This document shows, one piece after another, positions 9,754 through 21,186 of a stretch of 64,000 bases of DNA. This DNA is from Euwallacea fornicatus (Eukaryota > Arthropoda > Insecta > Coleoptera > Curculionidae), in contig NC_089578.1 in assembly GCF_040115645.1 (NCBI RefSeq), positions 992,001 to 1,056,000 on the forward strand, read 5' to 3'. The translations under genes were made by a program, and so were the position numbers. Below the pieces are notes generated by a model. That model ran no database searches, was not told the origin of the DNA, and saw nothing but the letters and a program-made list of their open reading frames with translations. Numbering within the stretch: position 1 is the stretch's first letter; the number at the start of each line of letters is the position of its first letter.

Positions 9754-11479
9754 TGTTCTCAATAGCGAACGGTCAGATCTATGCAGCATCAGAGACGACG
9801 AATTAACCCCTTCGCCGATACCCCCGGGTCCATCATTAGACGAGCAAACAGACCCTTCACTGTTTTCCGCTGAGGCCCTAAGAGGGAGCGCAGCTCTGAT
9901 ACGTTCTCTTAGCTCAATTAGTGACTTACCGAATCTGCCATTTGAATCAATTGAATCAGTACTGATAAGATCAAAGCAAATCATTTGCAAAAATTTCGTC
10001 AAACCCTCATTTTTCCCTTTCGGTCGGATCCTGCAAATAGCCCCCCCCCCCTCTCCCCCTCCCCCCTCCCGCCGCACCCCTAATTGCCTGCAGGAGATTC
10101 GAATTGTGTCTTTTCTTGCTGCCGTGAGGGAATATGAAAAACTCTCATATCGAATTTCTAAGTGTGTTTTGCAGAGCTTTGATTCTTTAGATCGCAATCT
10201 GGCAAGGCGTGATTTGCCAAATTTGAGGGCTTTAAGGGAGGTTTTGAGCTGAAAAGCTGTATGTCGGTTGTTTCCAAACTCAATTAACTGATGCAATTTC
10301 GAATTTGTTAGTGTTTCCCTCGGTTTTCACATTCATCCTGGTATGCCTCTATTTAAGACCGAATGTGATTTTGTTGTTTAAATGAAGGTTAAGTTTAAAT
10401 CTCTCGGATGTGGAGTAATCCAGATCAACTGCAACCCCGCCGTAAAGATAGAAATGCTTTTTTCGGGACGAGCGAATCTCCGATTCCAAAAATAAATTTG
10501 CCGATTCCACGCAAAAATCAATGGATCGGAGAGAAAGAGTACCATTTTAGCATTAATTGATGGAAACTGGAAAAAAGAGTTTCGTTGCTTTCAACTAGAA
10601 AATCCCAAATTTTTGCTTGCGAGCGATTGTTGTTTCGCGTCAGTTTCCAGGAAATGGGAAAACACCCACCAAAAATTCTGAGCACTTCATAGTTTTTGGA
10701 GGTTCTGAGAAATTCGTGAAGTTCGCCACGAATTTGCGATTTTGCCCTAAACAGCTTTTGAAGCTACGTTCTCAGTTTCTGTCCGTGACTCAGCAAGCTT
10801 AGCGATTTCTGAGGAATTTCTGGGGATTTCCACGTACTCCATCGACTTTTAAAACCGTATTTGCGAATGTTCAAGAACTTTACATGCCTCTCCGGAAAAA
10901 GTTTCTGTTCAACGCTGTTCAAGGGGGGATAATGGAAGGCCCAAAATTCTCATTGTGGATCGAGAAGAGGAGATCTTGGTGCGAGCAGTGGAGGGTCCCT
11001 CCATCCGGCATTAGACCTATTCCAAAGCAGAGCGGGGTGGCAAATCGTCAATTTCCAGACTTCGATGGAACGAGAAGTTCTTTCTTTCTCCATCATCTTT
11101 TTTCTTTCCTTTAACGCCGGTCCAGAAGGTGTTTCCACGCAGTTGTCAACCCGGAATTGACTCTTCATTAACGGGGCGACCTTTATCAGGAGAAGCTTAT
11201 TTAGTTGGAGAAACAGTCATCCTCGCAACACGGAAAATCCTCATTAAATCAGAAAACTTCACTCTCAACGTGAAGTTTCCATTAATGTGCGATGCGAGAT
11301 TTTAGGAGATATAATTTTAAGACCAGGTGCCGGCAAAGCTGAGTAAGGAGCCCCACTTGAACGTCTCGAGCAGCAACTTACCCCCTAGTTTTAAGGGATG
11401 TCCCCTAGCCCTAGGGCGATGCTTCTGGTTGACGCAAGATGCTCTTCATCTCATACATGTGAGCGAGGTCTTGAATATA
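9754..11479. other. Non-genic DNA, overlapping long chance frames
   Basis: Two overlapping open frames face each other here: 9713-10252 plus (179 codons) and 9706-10296 minus (196 codons). Both start or end inside the TIR of the preceding element and neither has a recognised domain. The plus frame reads a poly-Pro run from the C-rich tract. I treat both as non-coding. Confidence 0.45.
10037..10080. repeat. C-rich tract
   Basis: Runs of C broken by T, quadruplex-prone on the minus strand. Confidence 0.8.
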
Positions 11480-11640
11480 AATTGAACAGATCGATGGATT
11501 GACGGGGGTATTGAACCTCTGTGGCCGTCCCGCGGTCCCGACTTAAACCCATGAGATTTTTTTTGGGAATCGCCTAGTCGAAGATATCTCGAAAACCGTT
11601 GGAGATCTGACTCCTTTTGCGGGTTCCCTTTCAAAAAGTT
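11480..11640 (+). pseudogene. Transposase fragment around the last catalytic Asp, plus strand
   Basis: From 11492 the plus frame reads RWIDGGIEPLWPSRGPDLNP, a stop, then DFFWES. This aligns with RWIGRGGPIAWPPRSPDLTP-LDFFLWG of insect DDE transposases. The sequence then continues SRRYLENRWRSDS without clear similarity. It extends slightly further upstream of WPPRSPDL than the other fragments in this window. There is an in-frame stop and no catalytic N-terminal part. Confidence 0.7.
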
Positions 11641-12668
11641 GAGAATGTCGGAAAAGAATGTTCGAACTATCAGCACTGATGAAAAACAATTAGACCGAGT
11701 TTTTGTACCTCGGCAAGGCGCAGGTGGCGCCACATATCGGCTGATTTGAAAATAGATGTTTTAAGTCAGTTCGACGCACTCGGGAATCTTTTTAGAGAAG
11801 AAAAAATTACTCTGGCACCCTGCGGAATGAAAAGAAGCGACTTTTGCAAAAAGCGAGTTCAGCTCTCTTTATGTACCCTCCAGCGTCCAATACTCTTTTG
11901 TACTATTGTTTCTGGGAGGCCCTGTAAATTGAATAAAACGGGAAAGAAGTGCCAGTTGCTTCTTATGGAACTCAGTTAGTTTTTTTTTCAATTTTGCTTT
12001 GTTCCTGAAGAGCAAGAAATCGAAAAGGGTAACTTCCCCCTATTTAACCGGCGATCTTGCATATTTAACAGTTTTCGAGACGAAGCTCGAAATTGTTTAC
12101 CGACTGCGTTCGAATTTTATCGAACATACATAAACGTAGAATCTTTATTTCCAGAGAAATTTTTTCAGAGCTTTTTCAGTTATTCTCGCCTTCGTATCGT
12201 AATTGATTATCTTTGCAATCAACTTTGATGCAATTTGTTTCGTTTTTTGAATGTTTTATTTCGTTTTTTCCGTTGCACTCATTTCCGGTGTTCGTCCGTC
12301 AACGTGTTGCAATATGGACGCCGTATCCTCTCCATGCGTTTTGTCCCTTTAGTCAAGGTCGTACATGCCGTGGTAATGTACATTATAAAGGGCGGGTGAA
12401 ATCAGCGATCCCCGGGGAAGCCCTTACTCGGGAGGAAAATGGAAAAACAGAGTGTCGTCAATTTGTACTTCCAGTTTTCGATGGGTTTTTGATGACACGA
12501 AGAAGATATTTGGGTCGTATAATTTGTGAAGTAAACCACTGTGCTAGACGCTATCACCTCGTTAATGTTAATCAATCGACTTGCGGATCTTGAAGCTTTT
12601 AAATTTGTTGCTGGTCAAAACAATGAGCGAACGAAGAATGAATCGACTCGGCTTAAGGCCAAAATGAT
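11641..12668. other. Non-genic DNA, nothing recognised
   Basis: A frame at 12213-12593 (126 codons) has no recognisable domain or splice context. No RNA gene is visible. Confidence 0.45.
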
Positions 12669-13686
12669 ATACAGAGTCCGTCATTTCTGCGTATGGAATA
12701 AGGACAAGAACTTTTTAGAGAATTTTTCTATCAAAATACGTTTCAAGCAAAAGCTGATTTGTTGTCACTTTTTGATGACCTTGAACTTTTCTCTCCCCCC
12801 ACAACCAACTTCAGTTTGTCGAAAGTCGCCCCCTGTTATTTCCCAATTGCCTTATGAAATCCGCACCTATTTCCGCACACCGACGTATCAAAATTTGTTG
12901 GGGTTAGTTGAAGAAAACTTGTAGATTTTCACTCTTTAATTAATTTTTTTTTTAATTAATTCGATCAGAAAAAAATAATGCCGCCTACAAGAACTAATTG
13001 CTATTTGATGCTCAAAGCGTTTGCTCGAAATGTGTTGCGTCACTGTCCAAACACAGTGCTGCTCTTTGAATGAACGATCTTCTCACCTGAACATAGGTGT
13101 CTTGCCTGATCGATTGCATTCCACCGACGATGCGAGCCCCCAAGGCATCTACGTTGTTTGGCCAATCCTTATAAACTTAATCTTTTAAATGGCCCCAAAG
13201 GAAAAATTCACAGGGATTTAAATCGGGTGACCGGGCTGGCCATTTCATTTCGCTAAAAAAAAAAATAGTTTTTTTTATTTTTTTTTAATTAAAAATTTGA
13301 ATTTCCGGAATAGTATTTACTGAAATTTCAGAAAATTCAGGGAGATCTTTTTATTATTTTGCTTTTCTGATCGAATTTCACTTTTTTTTTTTAATAATAA
13401 AATAAGGAAAACGTATCTTTCCTTGAAGTTTTTCCCATCCAACGCCAGCAAAATTTGATATGTCTGCATGCGTAAATAAGTGCAGATTCGGCAAAACAAC
13501 TCGAAAACAGAGGGTGGCGTCTGGAAAACTAAAGTTGGACTTTGTCGGAATTCATGGAGCGAGAGGAAAAAGTTCAGGATCATCAAAAAGTGACAACAAA
13601 TTAGTGTTTGCTCGAAACGTTTTTCGATAGAAAAATTGTTTAAACAGCCATCGCCATTACTGCATACAGGGATCATCGGACGTGTC
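12669..13686. mobile_element. Long-TIR element (family I) enclosing a transposase tail
   Basis: Bases 12669-12930 are mirrored by about 13420-13686. Shared blocks include TTTTTCTATC, TTGTTGTCACTTTTTGATGA, CAACTT-AGTTT, CACCTATTT-CGCA and TATCAAA-TTTG. The arms are about 270 bp in a ~1.0-kb element. Its centre carries the minus-strand transposase tail at 13012-13255. The arms produce opposing frames (12541-12924 plus and 13317-13688 minus) with similar peptide sequence; these are repeat sequence, not genes. Confidence 0.8.
13012..13255 (-). pseudogene. Transposase C-terminal 80 codons with one stop, minus strand
   Basis: The minus strand reads, in one frame, KWPARSPDLNPCEFFLWGHL, KD, a stop, VYKDWPNNVDALGARIVGGM, then RRSFIQRAALCLDSDATHFE and QTL before TGA at 13012-13014. 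The SPDLNPCEFFLWG block and the HFEQTL end match insect Tc1/mariner-like DDE transposases. Similarity stops abruptly just upstream of WPARSPDL, at a junction with an A/T tract. This fits an internal-deletion derivative that kept the C-terminus and the TIRs. Confidence 0.8.
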
Positions 13687-14839
13687 ACGGAGCCTGCATG
13701 AGTTCCGGTTAGTCCCTAAAGGCCGTTTTTAATTGCACGTTCAAGAACTTTACTTAGCACTAAGAACTACGTAATTAGTCAGCAACTTCTCGTTTGTGCA
13801 TGGCGCAGTCCAATTTTCGGAATTATAATTTTTCCTTTTTTCCATGTTTGTTCCGCGTTACCGCCATGTTGTTTCCATGTTGTCGCCCGAGTCAAACTCC
13901 TCGGGGCTTCACTTTTCAGTTCGCCTTTTTGAGTTTTTGGCACGGACTAGAGCTAAGTCGGGTTTTCTGTCTGTAATTAGCTCGTGTGGATGATCGTGGC
14001 GGTCGTTTATCAAATTCCATGTCATGGAATCGAGGACCTGTCGAAGTGCCGAAGCCCTCCGGAGAGTGTCCTGCAAATGCGCCAGCATCGTCATCTTTGT
14101 CTCCGCAACGTCCTGTCCCATCTGCGTTAATTGCACCAACGGTGTTTCACAATCATATTTTTTTTTTTTTTTTTTTTTTTCATTTTTGCCGGTTCGATTT
14201 TCCTTCATCACGTTCGATTTCTCGACACGTTCGCCACCGTTCGTTGTCCCGATATTAACGAATCTTCATACTTTTGTCGGGGTGGTTAAGGGTTCGTTTT
14301 AATTCATTACCCCGCGTTTGTCCAGCCTGTACGGTTTCCCTTTGCGTTCGATCAGTCCCGATTTAAATTTGGACCCGGCGTGTCGAACGGTGACGCACAA
14401 TCCCTGAATAGCCCCATTAACGTACGGCCCACTTTATTACGGGCCAATTTAAAAAAAAAAAAAAAGGTCCTCCTGTGTGTTACGAGGATGTTTCCATTTT
14501 ATGTAATAGGAAAATCCTGAGACTGGAAGCGTATAAAACGATTTGTAAGTCAGTTATAAAGCCATGAACGAACACTAAACACGTATACGGGAGCCCGCTC
14601 GGGGTGTTGCACGCCACGTCATGTAACGGAAAGCGGGTCCGTCCACAAGAGGGTTATTAAGGTCGGGTTACACTTCACGTCGAGAAGCCGCTCCAGGGGA
14701 TGAGACGACGGCACGCGCCGACTTTCCCATTCATGGGCACATCGTAGTAAACATTGTAGTAACTAAAATTGGTGGAGAGATCTGAGCTTTCTTTTTTTTA
14801 ATTAGAAGAAAGCCCACCTCCGCTCCCTCCTCCTATGCG

Positions 14840-14841
14840 AA

Positions 14842-14867
<26 letters not shown>
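14840..14867 (+). repeat. (GA)n microsatellite
   Basis: About 13 GA repeats; the 62-codon frame through it is a simple-sequence artefact. Confidence 0.9.
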
Positions 14868-14872
<5 letters not shown>

Positions 14873-16138
14873 TATGAAAATGTTCTCAATCAACTGCCGA
14901 TCGGAAGGACACGAAGCATTTCGAAACTTGGGAAAAATCCCAATAAGCCCGTGGGTACCTAGCCCTCCTGGTAAGCCGATTTGGAAATTCGCACTTCGCG
15001 TAAAGCAGCTATCGTTTACCTAAATATTCGAGAAATTAGTCGTCACGGTAAGCCACACTGAAAAAAAAAAATACAGTGGTTCAAGATGTCGTCGAGTGGT
15101 CAAAATCGGGATCGCGTCAACTGCACGGGGCGGTCCGATGTTCGAAAAGCTGATTCTCCCCGTTGTTCTCTAGCAGCGAAATTGTTCCACAGGGCGCTAA
15201 TTAAGTACACGCACTTATCTCGAGGGATGAATCTTTAACCGATTTTATAACAAAAATTCCTATGGATGTAGGTTCGCAGCGTCTTCGATTAAGACCTCGA
15301 GGGTGTCGAAGTTTCATTGTTAATTTGTTTTTTTTTTTGTTTTTTTTAATATTTTCGGAGAGAGATGTAATAATCGGGGAAAATTGCAAATGTACAGAAC
15401 GTAATATATAATAAATGTGTAGAGGCCGGAGGTGGCCATTTTCGACATCAATTATGAAATTAAATTACTTTTGATAATTTCAACAATTGTTCGTAAATAA
15501 ATTTTACGCAACTCCTGTTAATTGCAAACCCGTTTGTCTCCAAAGCGATTAGTTCTACGGCCGTTTTCCAAGAGCGCCATTTTTCAATGGAAGGAAATGC
15601 ACAACGGGCCTGTTAATGCAGAAGCGGCGTACGGGGTAGCGCAAAAAAGTTAGCGCCAATCAGAGCGTGACGGAGCCCTCTATGTGGCGCCCTCTATCAG
15701 CAAAAAAATTGAGATAATATTTGGGCTTATAAAAAAATCGTATATCGAATTTTATCCAAAAATATATTAAAAAAAATAAATAAAATAAAAGCGAAACTTC
15801 AATTCCCTCCAGGTCTTAGACGAAGACGTTGCGGACCTGCATTCGCAGCAACTTTTCGTGTCAAAATCAGTTGCAGGTTCATTCCTTGAAGTAAGTACAT
15901 GTACTTAATTAACACCCTGTATAGACGTATGACCTAAGTTGGGCCGTTTCCGGACGCGGAGTGTTAAATGTTAAGAGAAATAAAATATTTTCCTTTGTAT
16001 TTTCAAAATTGTTAAAAATATTTTATTGAAACTCGGTCTACCTACACAGTGGTCCAAACAGTACATTTTCCTTCTGTTTAAACAAAAATGCTCCGACCAT
16101 ACACGCGCACGCGGGTTACCACGTTAATTCTCACAGGG

Positions 16139-16157
16139 GAAGGGGGGGGGGGGGGGC
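16139..16157 (+). repeat. Poly-G run
   Basis: A run of about 15 G after a short purine lead. Confidence 0.85.
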
Positions 16158-16286
16158 ACGTTGCTGGTGTTTTCAAGTTGGGTATTCTAACACCGTATGT
16201 TTTGAAAACGAACCGTTTGTTTCTTAGACATTTTCCGCTTGAAATGCATTTAAGATCACGCCCTTAAATTTTCTACACGTAGCTAG

Positions 16287-16315
16287 GAGACACCCTGTAT
16301 ATACAAGGTGTCTCT
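16287..16315. mobile_element. Two element ends abutting at one TA
   Basis: A right end (GGAGACACCCTGTATA) runs directly into a left end (TATACAAGGTGTCTCTG), giving a palindrome around CTGTATATACA. The left neighbour reads outward as ACAGGGTGTCTCCTAGC and the right one as ACAAGGTGTCTCTGAAC. The far ends of both elements are unclear: the left one may start near 15.9 kb and the right one may run toward 16.5 kb. Confidence 0.5.
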
Positions 16316-16629
16316 GAACATAATTCCACAAACTTAACTACATATTCTAGGTTCCAGAATACGAAAAAGAATTCGTGTAAGCATATACTGAAAGCTGCTT
16401 CGTTTTCGGCATATAGAGTGTGGAAACTCGGTTATTGAGGATGGTTCTTTATTAATATTTTCCAAAAGCTTCGAATTAAACTTAAATGAAAATTGGCACT
16501 TAATTAAAGCTTTTTTGCCCTTTCCGAGCCGCTGTAACGATATTGCCACATATTCTCAGGGGCGGGTGTCGCAGGGGGGTAGCACTTGAGGATTTTTAAA
16601 TAAAAAATATATATACATTTTTTAAATAT

Positions 16630-16635
16630 TTTATT
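16630..16635 (-). terminator. Poly(A) signal AATAAA, minus strand
   Basis: Minus-strand AATAAA lies 72 bases after the stop codon of the candidate terminal exon at 16707-16960, a normal distance for an insect 3' UTR. On its own the hexamer is common by chance in AT-rich DNA. Confidence 0.3.
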
Positions 16636-16706
16636 ATAGCTTGTATATATGGTATTTCTGAATTTGGTCCCAGTGATTCTGATCAAATCTAACCGATCAG
16701 TCTGAG

Positions 16707-16960
16707 TCACATACGAACATCGTGAGTAATATCAGTGATATCGTCGCTGCTGCTATCACTGGCGACTCGGATCATGGGGGACTCCATTGTCGCATCAATA
16801 GAATGATCCATCCTCCGCGTTGAAATTTGCGATGAAGAAGATTTTTTAACAGTTTCAGCATATTGGACCACTGGACGGTCCATCAGACCTCCAGATATTC
16901 TCTCCTGCTCTTCTTCGCGCGGCCTATGGCGATGACTAATTTCTTCAATATTTAGATGAA
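16707..16960 (-). CDS. Candidate 3'-terminal exon of an unidentified host gene
   Basis: On the minus strand a good acceptor (CATTCTCGACTACAG) precedes an 83-codon open stretch ending in TGA at 16707. It begins HLNIEEISHRHRPREEEQER and ends in an Asp/Ser-rich tail (ASDSSSDDITDITHDVRM). The charged, Ser-rich composition is typical of a disordered C-terminus rather than of the repeats around it. AATAAA follows at 16630-16635. A possible preceding exon (DVARRKIDDKLAAFRNS, about 17040-17095) would join in phase only through a weak donor (GTGTGAG) across a ~74-bp intron. I do not recognise the protein. Open frames this long also occur by chance in this window, so the case rests on composition plus splice and poly(A) signals. 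Confidence 0.3.
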
Positions 16961-17353
16961 CTGTAGTCGAGAATGTCAGTCAATTCCATCACAAAACCAT
17001 CGATTACTGTGAATTAATCGTGTTGCTGTTGCTCACACGAGAGTTTCTGAATGCGGCAAGCTTGTCGTCAATCTTTCTTCTTGCAACATCTGATAAATCA
17101 CTTCGCTATGGCCCCCTCACAAGATGGGAAATGCTAGAAAACCTCCAAAAATTCTTACTCGCTTACATCAGAATTGATGCATATGGGTAAGTCGATTTTG
17201 TGCCCATGTTGCCTCCCGCAAGCAGACTAATGGATTTTCCTGCTATACAGTGAGAAAAAAATTGAACGTCAGTTTTTGGAAGAAATGATTTTTGATTTTT
17301 CCTCAAAGAGAAAAATCCAGTTTACGTCAGATATCCTGTGGTTGGACCACCCA

Positions 17354-18041
17354 TACGGGGTGTTCCTGAATGTCATGTCGATATTTCAGGGTGTGACTGT
17401 TCAGGTCATTTTACGAAGAAGAGTTCGTATGGACGCAACGGCCCAACACCCCGTATTTTAATAATTATATTGCTCCACCACTGCCCCCCCCCCCTTAGGT
17501 AAATGCGTTCTGATATTGTTTATGAGGAAAGTGGTACGCCACTGACATTTTTTCTGGCAAGGCAGGTCGATCCGACGGGAAGAAGGTCTCTTATAACAAA
17601 TTATAAAATATATAATATATTTATTATAGGATAGTAAGTTATAATAAAATCTTGAAATAAACCAGTTAATTAAGAGGGTTTTTATAAACTGCTCGTCTGA
17701 CGAGGAAAACGATCGACACCTTTTTCAGTGCGCATTCACCTCATCAGAAAAAATATTCCCGCGCCGGCGCACCACTCCTCCCGCGAATAACGTCGGAAGA
17801 CACGTGTGCAGGGACGCCACTGGTTGAGCAACAGAATCATTTGTCCTTATTGAAGTGCGGGGTTTTGCGTCCAGTTAGCACGCGTCAAAATTGAGAGTCC
17901 AAAGGGTCTTTCTGAGAAATTAAAAATTGACGATTCGGCAAGGAAAATGGCAACGCCTCGTAGCTAAAACTTTTTAGCTAATAATGCTTGCATTGGCCCG
18001 AGGACGCGCATCCTGAGATGTCAACAGGCCATCACCCTGTA
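17354..18041. mobile_element. TIR element family B copy 1
   Basis: The left end TACGGGGTGTTCCTGAATGT, then TTTCAGGGTGTGACTG, mirrors the ends of the related copies: the right end of copy 2, reverse-complemented, is TACAGGGTGTTCCCTGATGT. Its own right end is ATCACCCTGTA at 18031-18041. Interior blocks shared with the copies at 36664-37486 and 42840-43114 include GGTACGCCACTGACATTTTT, AACGTCGGAAGACACGTGTG and CGCCACTGGTTGAG. About 690 bp, TA at both ends. Confidence 0.7.
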
Positions 18042-19039
18042 CATGTGGAATGCATAGGCCCTGTAACTTTTGGCGAAGTTCTCGGAGAATCTGCTGGGGA
18101 GCGGCGAGGGGCGCGGGGCATCTTGCCCCAGACTCCTCGCGCGCGGGCCTGAGGAAGCCAACACGTAGAAACACATGGCCGACGTTTTCCCTTTTTCCAC
18201 TCAAGCGCTCGACTCCTATTAAGAACTTGCCACTAACTTTTCCTGTTATTATGGATTATTCTCCCTTTGAGAACTCCTCGGATCGAGACGTTTCGAGAGA
18301 GGTAATTTAAAATTTTAATGAATTTAAGCTTACAATGCGCAAATTGCATTAATTTGTCAGACTGCGAGCTGACTGTTGCGAAAATTCCTTTTGAAGCCGT
18401 CGGAACTGATGAAGTCCGTGATCAATCGGAACTTATCAGTTCCCTGAAAAAACACCTCAGCTGCAGCGCAAAAATTGCGTTTGCGAGTGGAAAAATTTAT
18501 TTATATCGGCAAATGATCTTTCCCATCAATTAACGTCCGATAGAGCGACGGACGTCGCCGACGGAGCCCCGCAACGATTTTTCGAAGGGCGATAATCGTC
18601 GATTAGCGCCCGCGAAAATTTCATTTCACGCTGCGCCCACGTTTGTGCGCGCGCTCGCCGTTCCCATCGTGCGACAATTAAATGTTTATAATTAAACGCG
18701 TTCGGATTAATGAGAGGGATGTTGATTCTTATTAAATAGTTTGAATTGCGTCGTTATTAAAAATGAAGGACGTTTCACATTTAATTATCGTAAAACGCGG
18801 ATGTCGCGCGAAATGGTGCAAATATCGACAAAGTTAATTAATTAATTCCGTGTGTGCGTAAAACGTTACGAACAGATGCGAGCGCGAACGCACCGGATTG
18901 GTTTGTCGATGATTTAAAATTTGAATTGTGGGTAATTTCCCATAAACACTTTAAGTAGCCTAAAGGCGATTAAAAGAAAAAAAGCGATCTCGTCTGGGAG
19001 TTTCTTGAGAACTCCTCGCGTAAAATGTTACATTTCTAG

Positions 19040-19245
19040 AGCTGCTTTACATTAACTCATATACTGATGGTATTATTCCGTTACAATGCAGCCAGCAAAA
19101 TGCATTTCTGTTTGATAGAAATAATCCTCTTAAGAAAGACAATGAACAACAGACAGCAACCAGAGACGTTATCGGACTCATAGAAAGTCAAGAAACCGAG
19201 AAAATATACAAAGGCCTTAATTCCAACTTCCAACGCAATTCGTAA
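19040..19245 (+). CDS. Weak candidate terminal exon, unidentified
   Basis: After an acceptor-like TTACATTTCTAG, the plus frame is open for about 68 codons (…LLYINSYTDGIIPLQCSQQN…, ending NSNFQRNS) to TAA at 19243, with AATAAA at 19391. It lies in sequence free of obvious transposon ends. There is no recognisable domain. An ORF of this length is expected by chance many times in 64 kb, so this is only a lead. Confidence 0.12.
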
Positions 19246-19906
19246 TTTTCGGTTTATTAAATTTATCACAATGCCTTTGCGTCGCAATTGAATAAGCAAT
19301 TTAATAGTTGCATTGTGTGCGGCAAAAAACGTTTTTAACAAACTGTCCGGGCCCATAATACTCGTACGCCATTAAGTCGTAATTTTCAGAAATAAATCAT
19401 TAGAAGTAATTCATCGCAAGAATAATGAGTTATACCTGAGTCCATAGCGATATAATTCACATTTTCGATTACAATGAAGGGCATTTTTCCTCTGAGCGAC
19501 AACCCATAAATAATCTTAAATCAGTCGGATTAGCCGCAACATAAATCATGTCTATTACGACCTTAATTCAAATTCTGCCAGAACGGAGCAAATAAACGTT
19601 TATTATGACCGAAAGAAATACACTGTATTTACTGAATACCAGCAGCAAAGTTATTCTGAAGGAGTACACAAAGGTCGAAGTCAGTAAACTTTACCGTGAG
19701 CAAAATAAAATTTTCCTGTGTAAATCGAACCTGCAGACTCGCTATTCAAGATGGCCAATTTATAGGTACAAGTTCAGTAAGTTATTGTACACGATCCGTA
19801 GGAATATTTATTCTGATTCATTCGAGTATAAAAACGAAAGGAATAACTGAAGTAATTACTATATTTTCTTCCAGGCTAAAATGCTTTATCGTCTGTTGCG
19901 ATGATG

Positions 19907-19962
19907 AGGGCCCGGGGAGGGGGGAGAGGGGGGGGGGGTGGGAGGAGGGGAGGGGGAACGGA
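19907..19962 (+). repeat. G-rich tract, quadruplex-prone
   Basis: About 55 bases of G runs followed by A-rich simple sequence to 20030. The frame 19696-20037 reads through it and is an artefact. Confidence 0.8.
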
Positions 19963-20616
19963 AAAAAAAAACAACGAAAAAAAAAACAAACGAAAAAACG
20001 ACGTTTCCTTATCAAAAAAAAAAAGAGCTTAAAATAACCTCAGTTATTGTGCACTACCAGGTTTTCCAATTAAAATAACTCTAGGATCCAGTTCCACAGT
20101 AAAACGGAATTGCTTACAAACTAATACGATTAAAACAAGTTCGTAATTTGAATTATGCAAAAGTAATTTGATTGGCAATTTAAAAAAATATGTGCATAGT
20201 TCACATCATCGGATGCACAAACACGGCGCAAAGTTGATTTTCATTAAAATGCAAATTCGCAATCCAGTTCCGTTCCTGTTGGTTCATAATTAAGTACAAG
20301 TCTTTTTCGAGTAATTTGAAAGCACAGAGTTATGCAAATTTCAGGGTAATAGAGGTAAGAATGGATATTGAAAGCCTGTTTTGGGGACAAAATAAATATG
20401 GAAATAAGCCGGTATACCCCGTGCCGACGCGTTCGAAATCTTGGGGCGCCACGCGGTTCGGATATTTTTCGATCGCGTCGCGGCCGACCCGCGAGGGGGC
20501 CGGGTCGGCACACGTCGAACTTCGTCAGGGGTGCCGCCGCGACGCGAAAATGCGGCGGATTTTTCGCGAAATTATTTTCCCTGCCACGCTGGTCGGTTGC
20601 ATTTGGGCGAAGTCCC

Positions 20617-20666
20617 GTCGCTTTCGGGGGTTTACAGAGGTATCTCTGTAAACCCCCGAAAGCGAC
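20617..20666. repeat. Perfect hairpin: 23-bp arms, 4-base loop
   Basis: Bases 20617-20639 are exactly complementary in reverse to 20644-20666 around GTAT. The arms carry CGGGGGTTTACAGAG and CTCTGTAAACCCCCG. Perfect identity contrasts with the heavily diverged repeats around it, so the second arm is recent or corrected. It sits just upstream of the mariner relic. Confidence 0.9.
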
Positions 20667-21186
20667 CCGCCCGATTTTGCTGGGGGGGAGGATTTGCGTC
20701 AAATTTTCTCGGTGGAGCGAACGTTCCGTCTACAAAAATGTTGAAGATTTTGGCCTTCGGTGATGCGGCCGCGTCGCGAAATTTTTTTCATAAGTGGACA
20801 AAGACTTTAGAGGAGGCCGACGAAGAGTGCGAGCCGAAGAGCGCCCCGGGCGACCATCAACATCTACCCGTGGAAACCGCATCAAGAAGATCAAAGATTT
20901 GTTACTTCAAAATCGTCGATTGACAGTTAGAGAGCTCGCTGATGCCCCCGGGCGTTTCACGTGGATCAGTCCTGACCGCTCTAAGAGCCGTTTCGGGCCT
21001 CGACTCGTCAGTTGTCAGTTAAGGCCAAAAACGCGAATTTCTTTGAAAGAAAAGTTCGCCTTGAAGTCTGTCAAACGGTGACGTCTGACTGCCAGGACGT
21101 CATGAAGCCATCACGAGAGATGAGGCTTGGGTGCATGCAGACGATCCGGAAACACCCGACCGATCCGAGCGGAATCGTGCAAAAGA

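Larger units (their letters stand above)
13687..16281. other. Non-genic DNA with simple repeats and element ends
   Basis: Visible items are a poly-T run at 14157-14180, a (GA)n run at 14840-14867, poly-T at 15328-15348, and an orphan ACACCCTGTATA end near 15903-15914. Frames at 13909-14302 are low-complexity shadows. No gene is supported. Confidence 0.45.
18042..20616. other. Mostly unique-looking non-coding DNA
   Basis: From 18540 to 19020 the sequence mixes CpG-rich and TTAATTA-rich blocks without element ends, as expected of single-copy intergenic or regulatory DNA. A weak exon candidate lies at 19040-19245 and a G-rich tract at 19907-19962. From 20400 the GC content rises sharply toward the hairpin and mariner relic. 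Confidence 0.4.

Noticed and set aside
9706..10296. Opposing 179- and 196-codon frames
   Set aside because: They overlap each other and begin or end inside the TIR of the 8821-9753 element; the poly-Pro and Gly runs come from a C-rich tract.
12213..12593. 126-codon plus-strand frame
   Set aside because: No domain, no splice or poly(A) support, and length within chance expectation.
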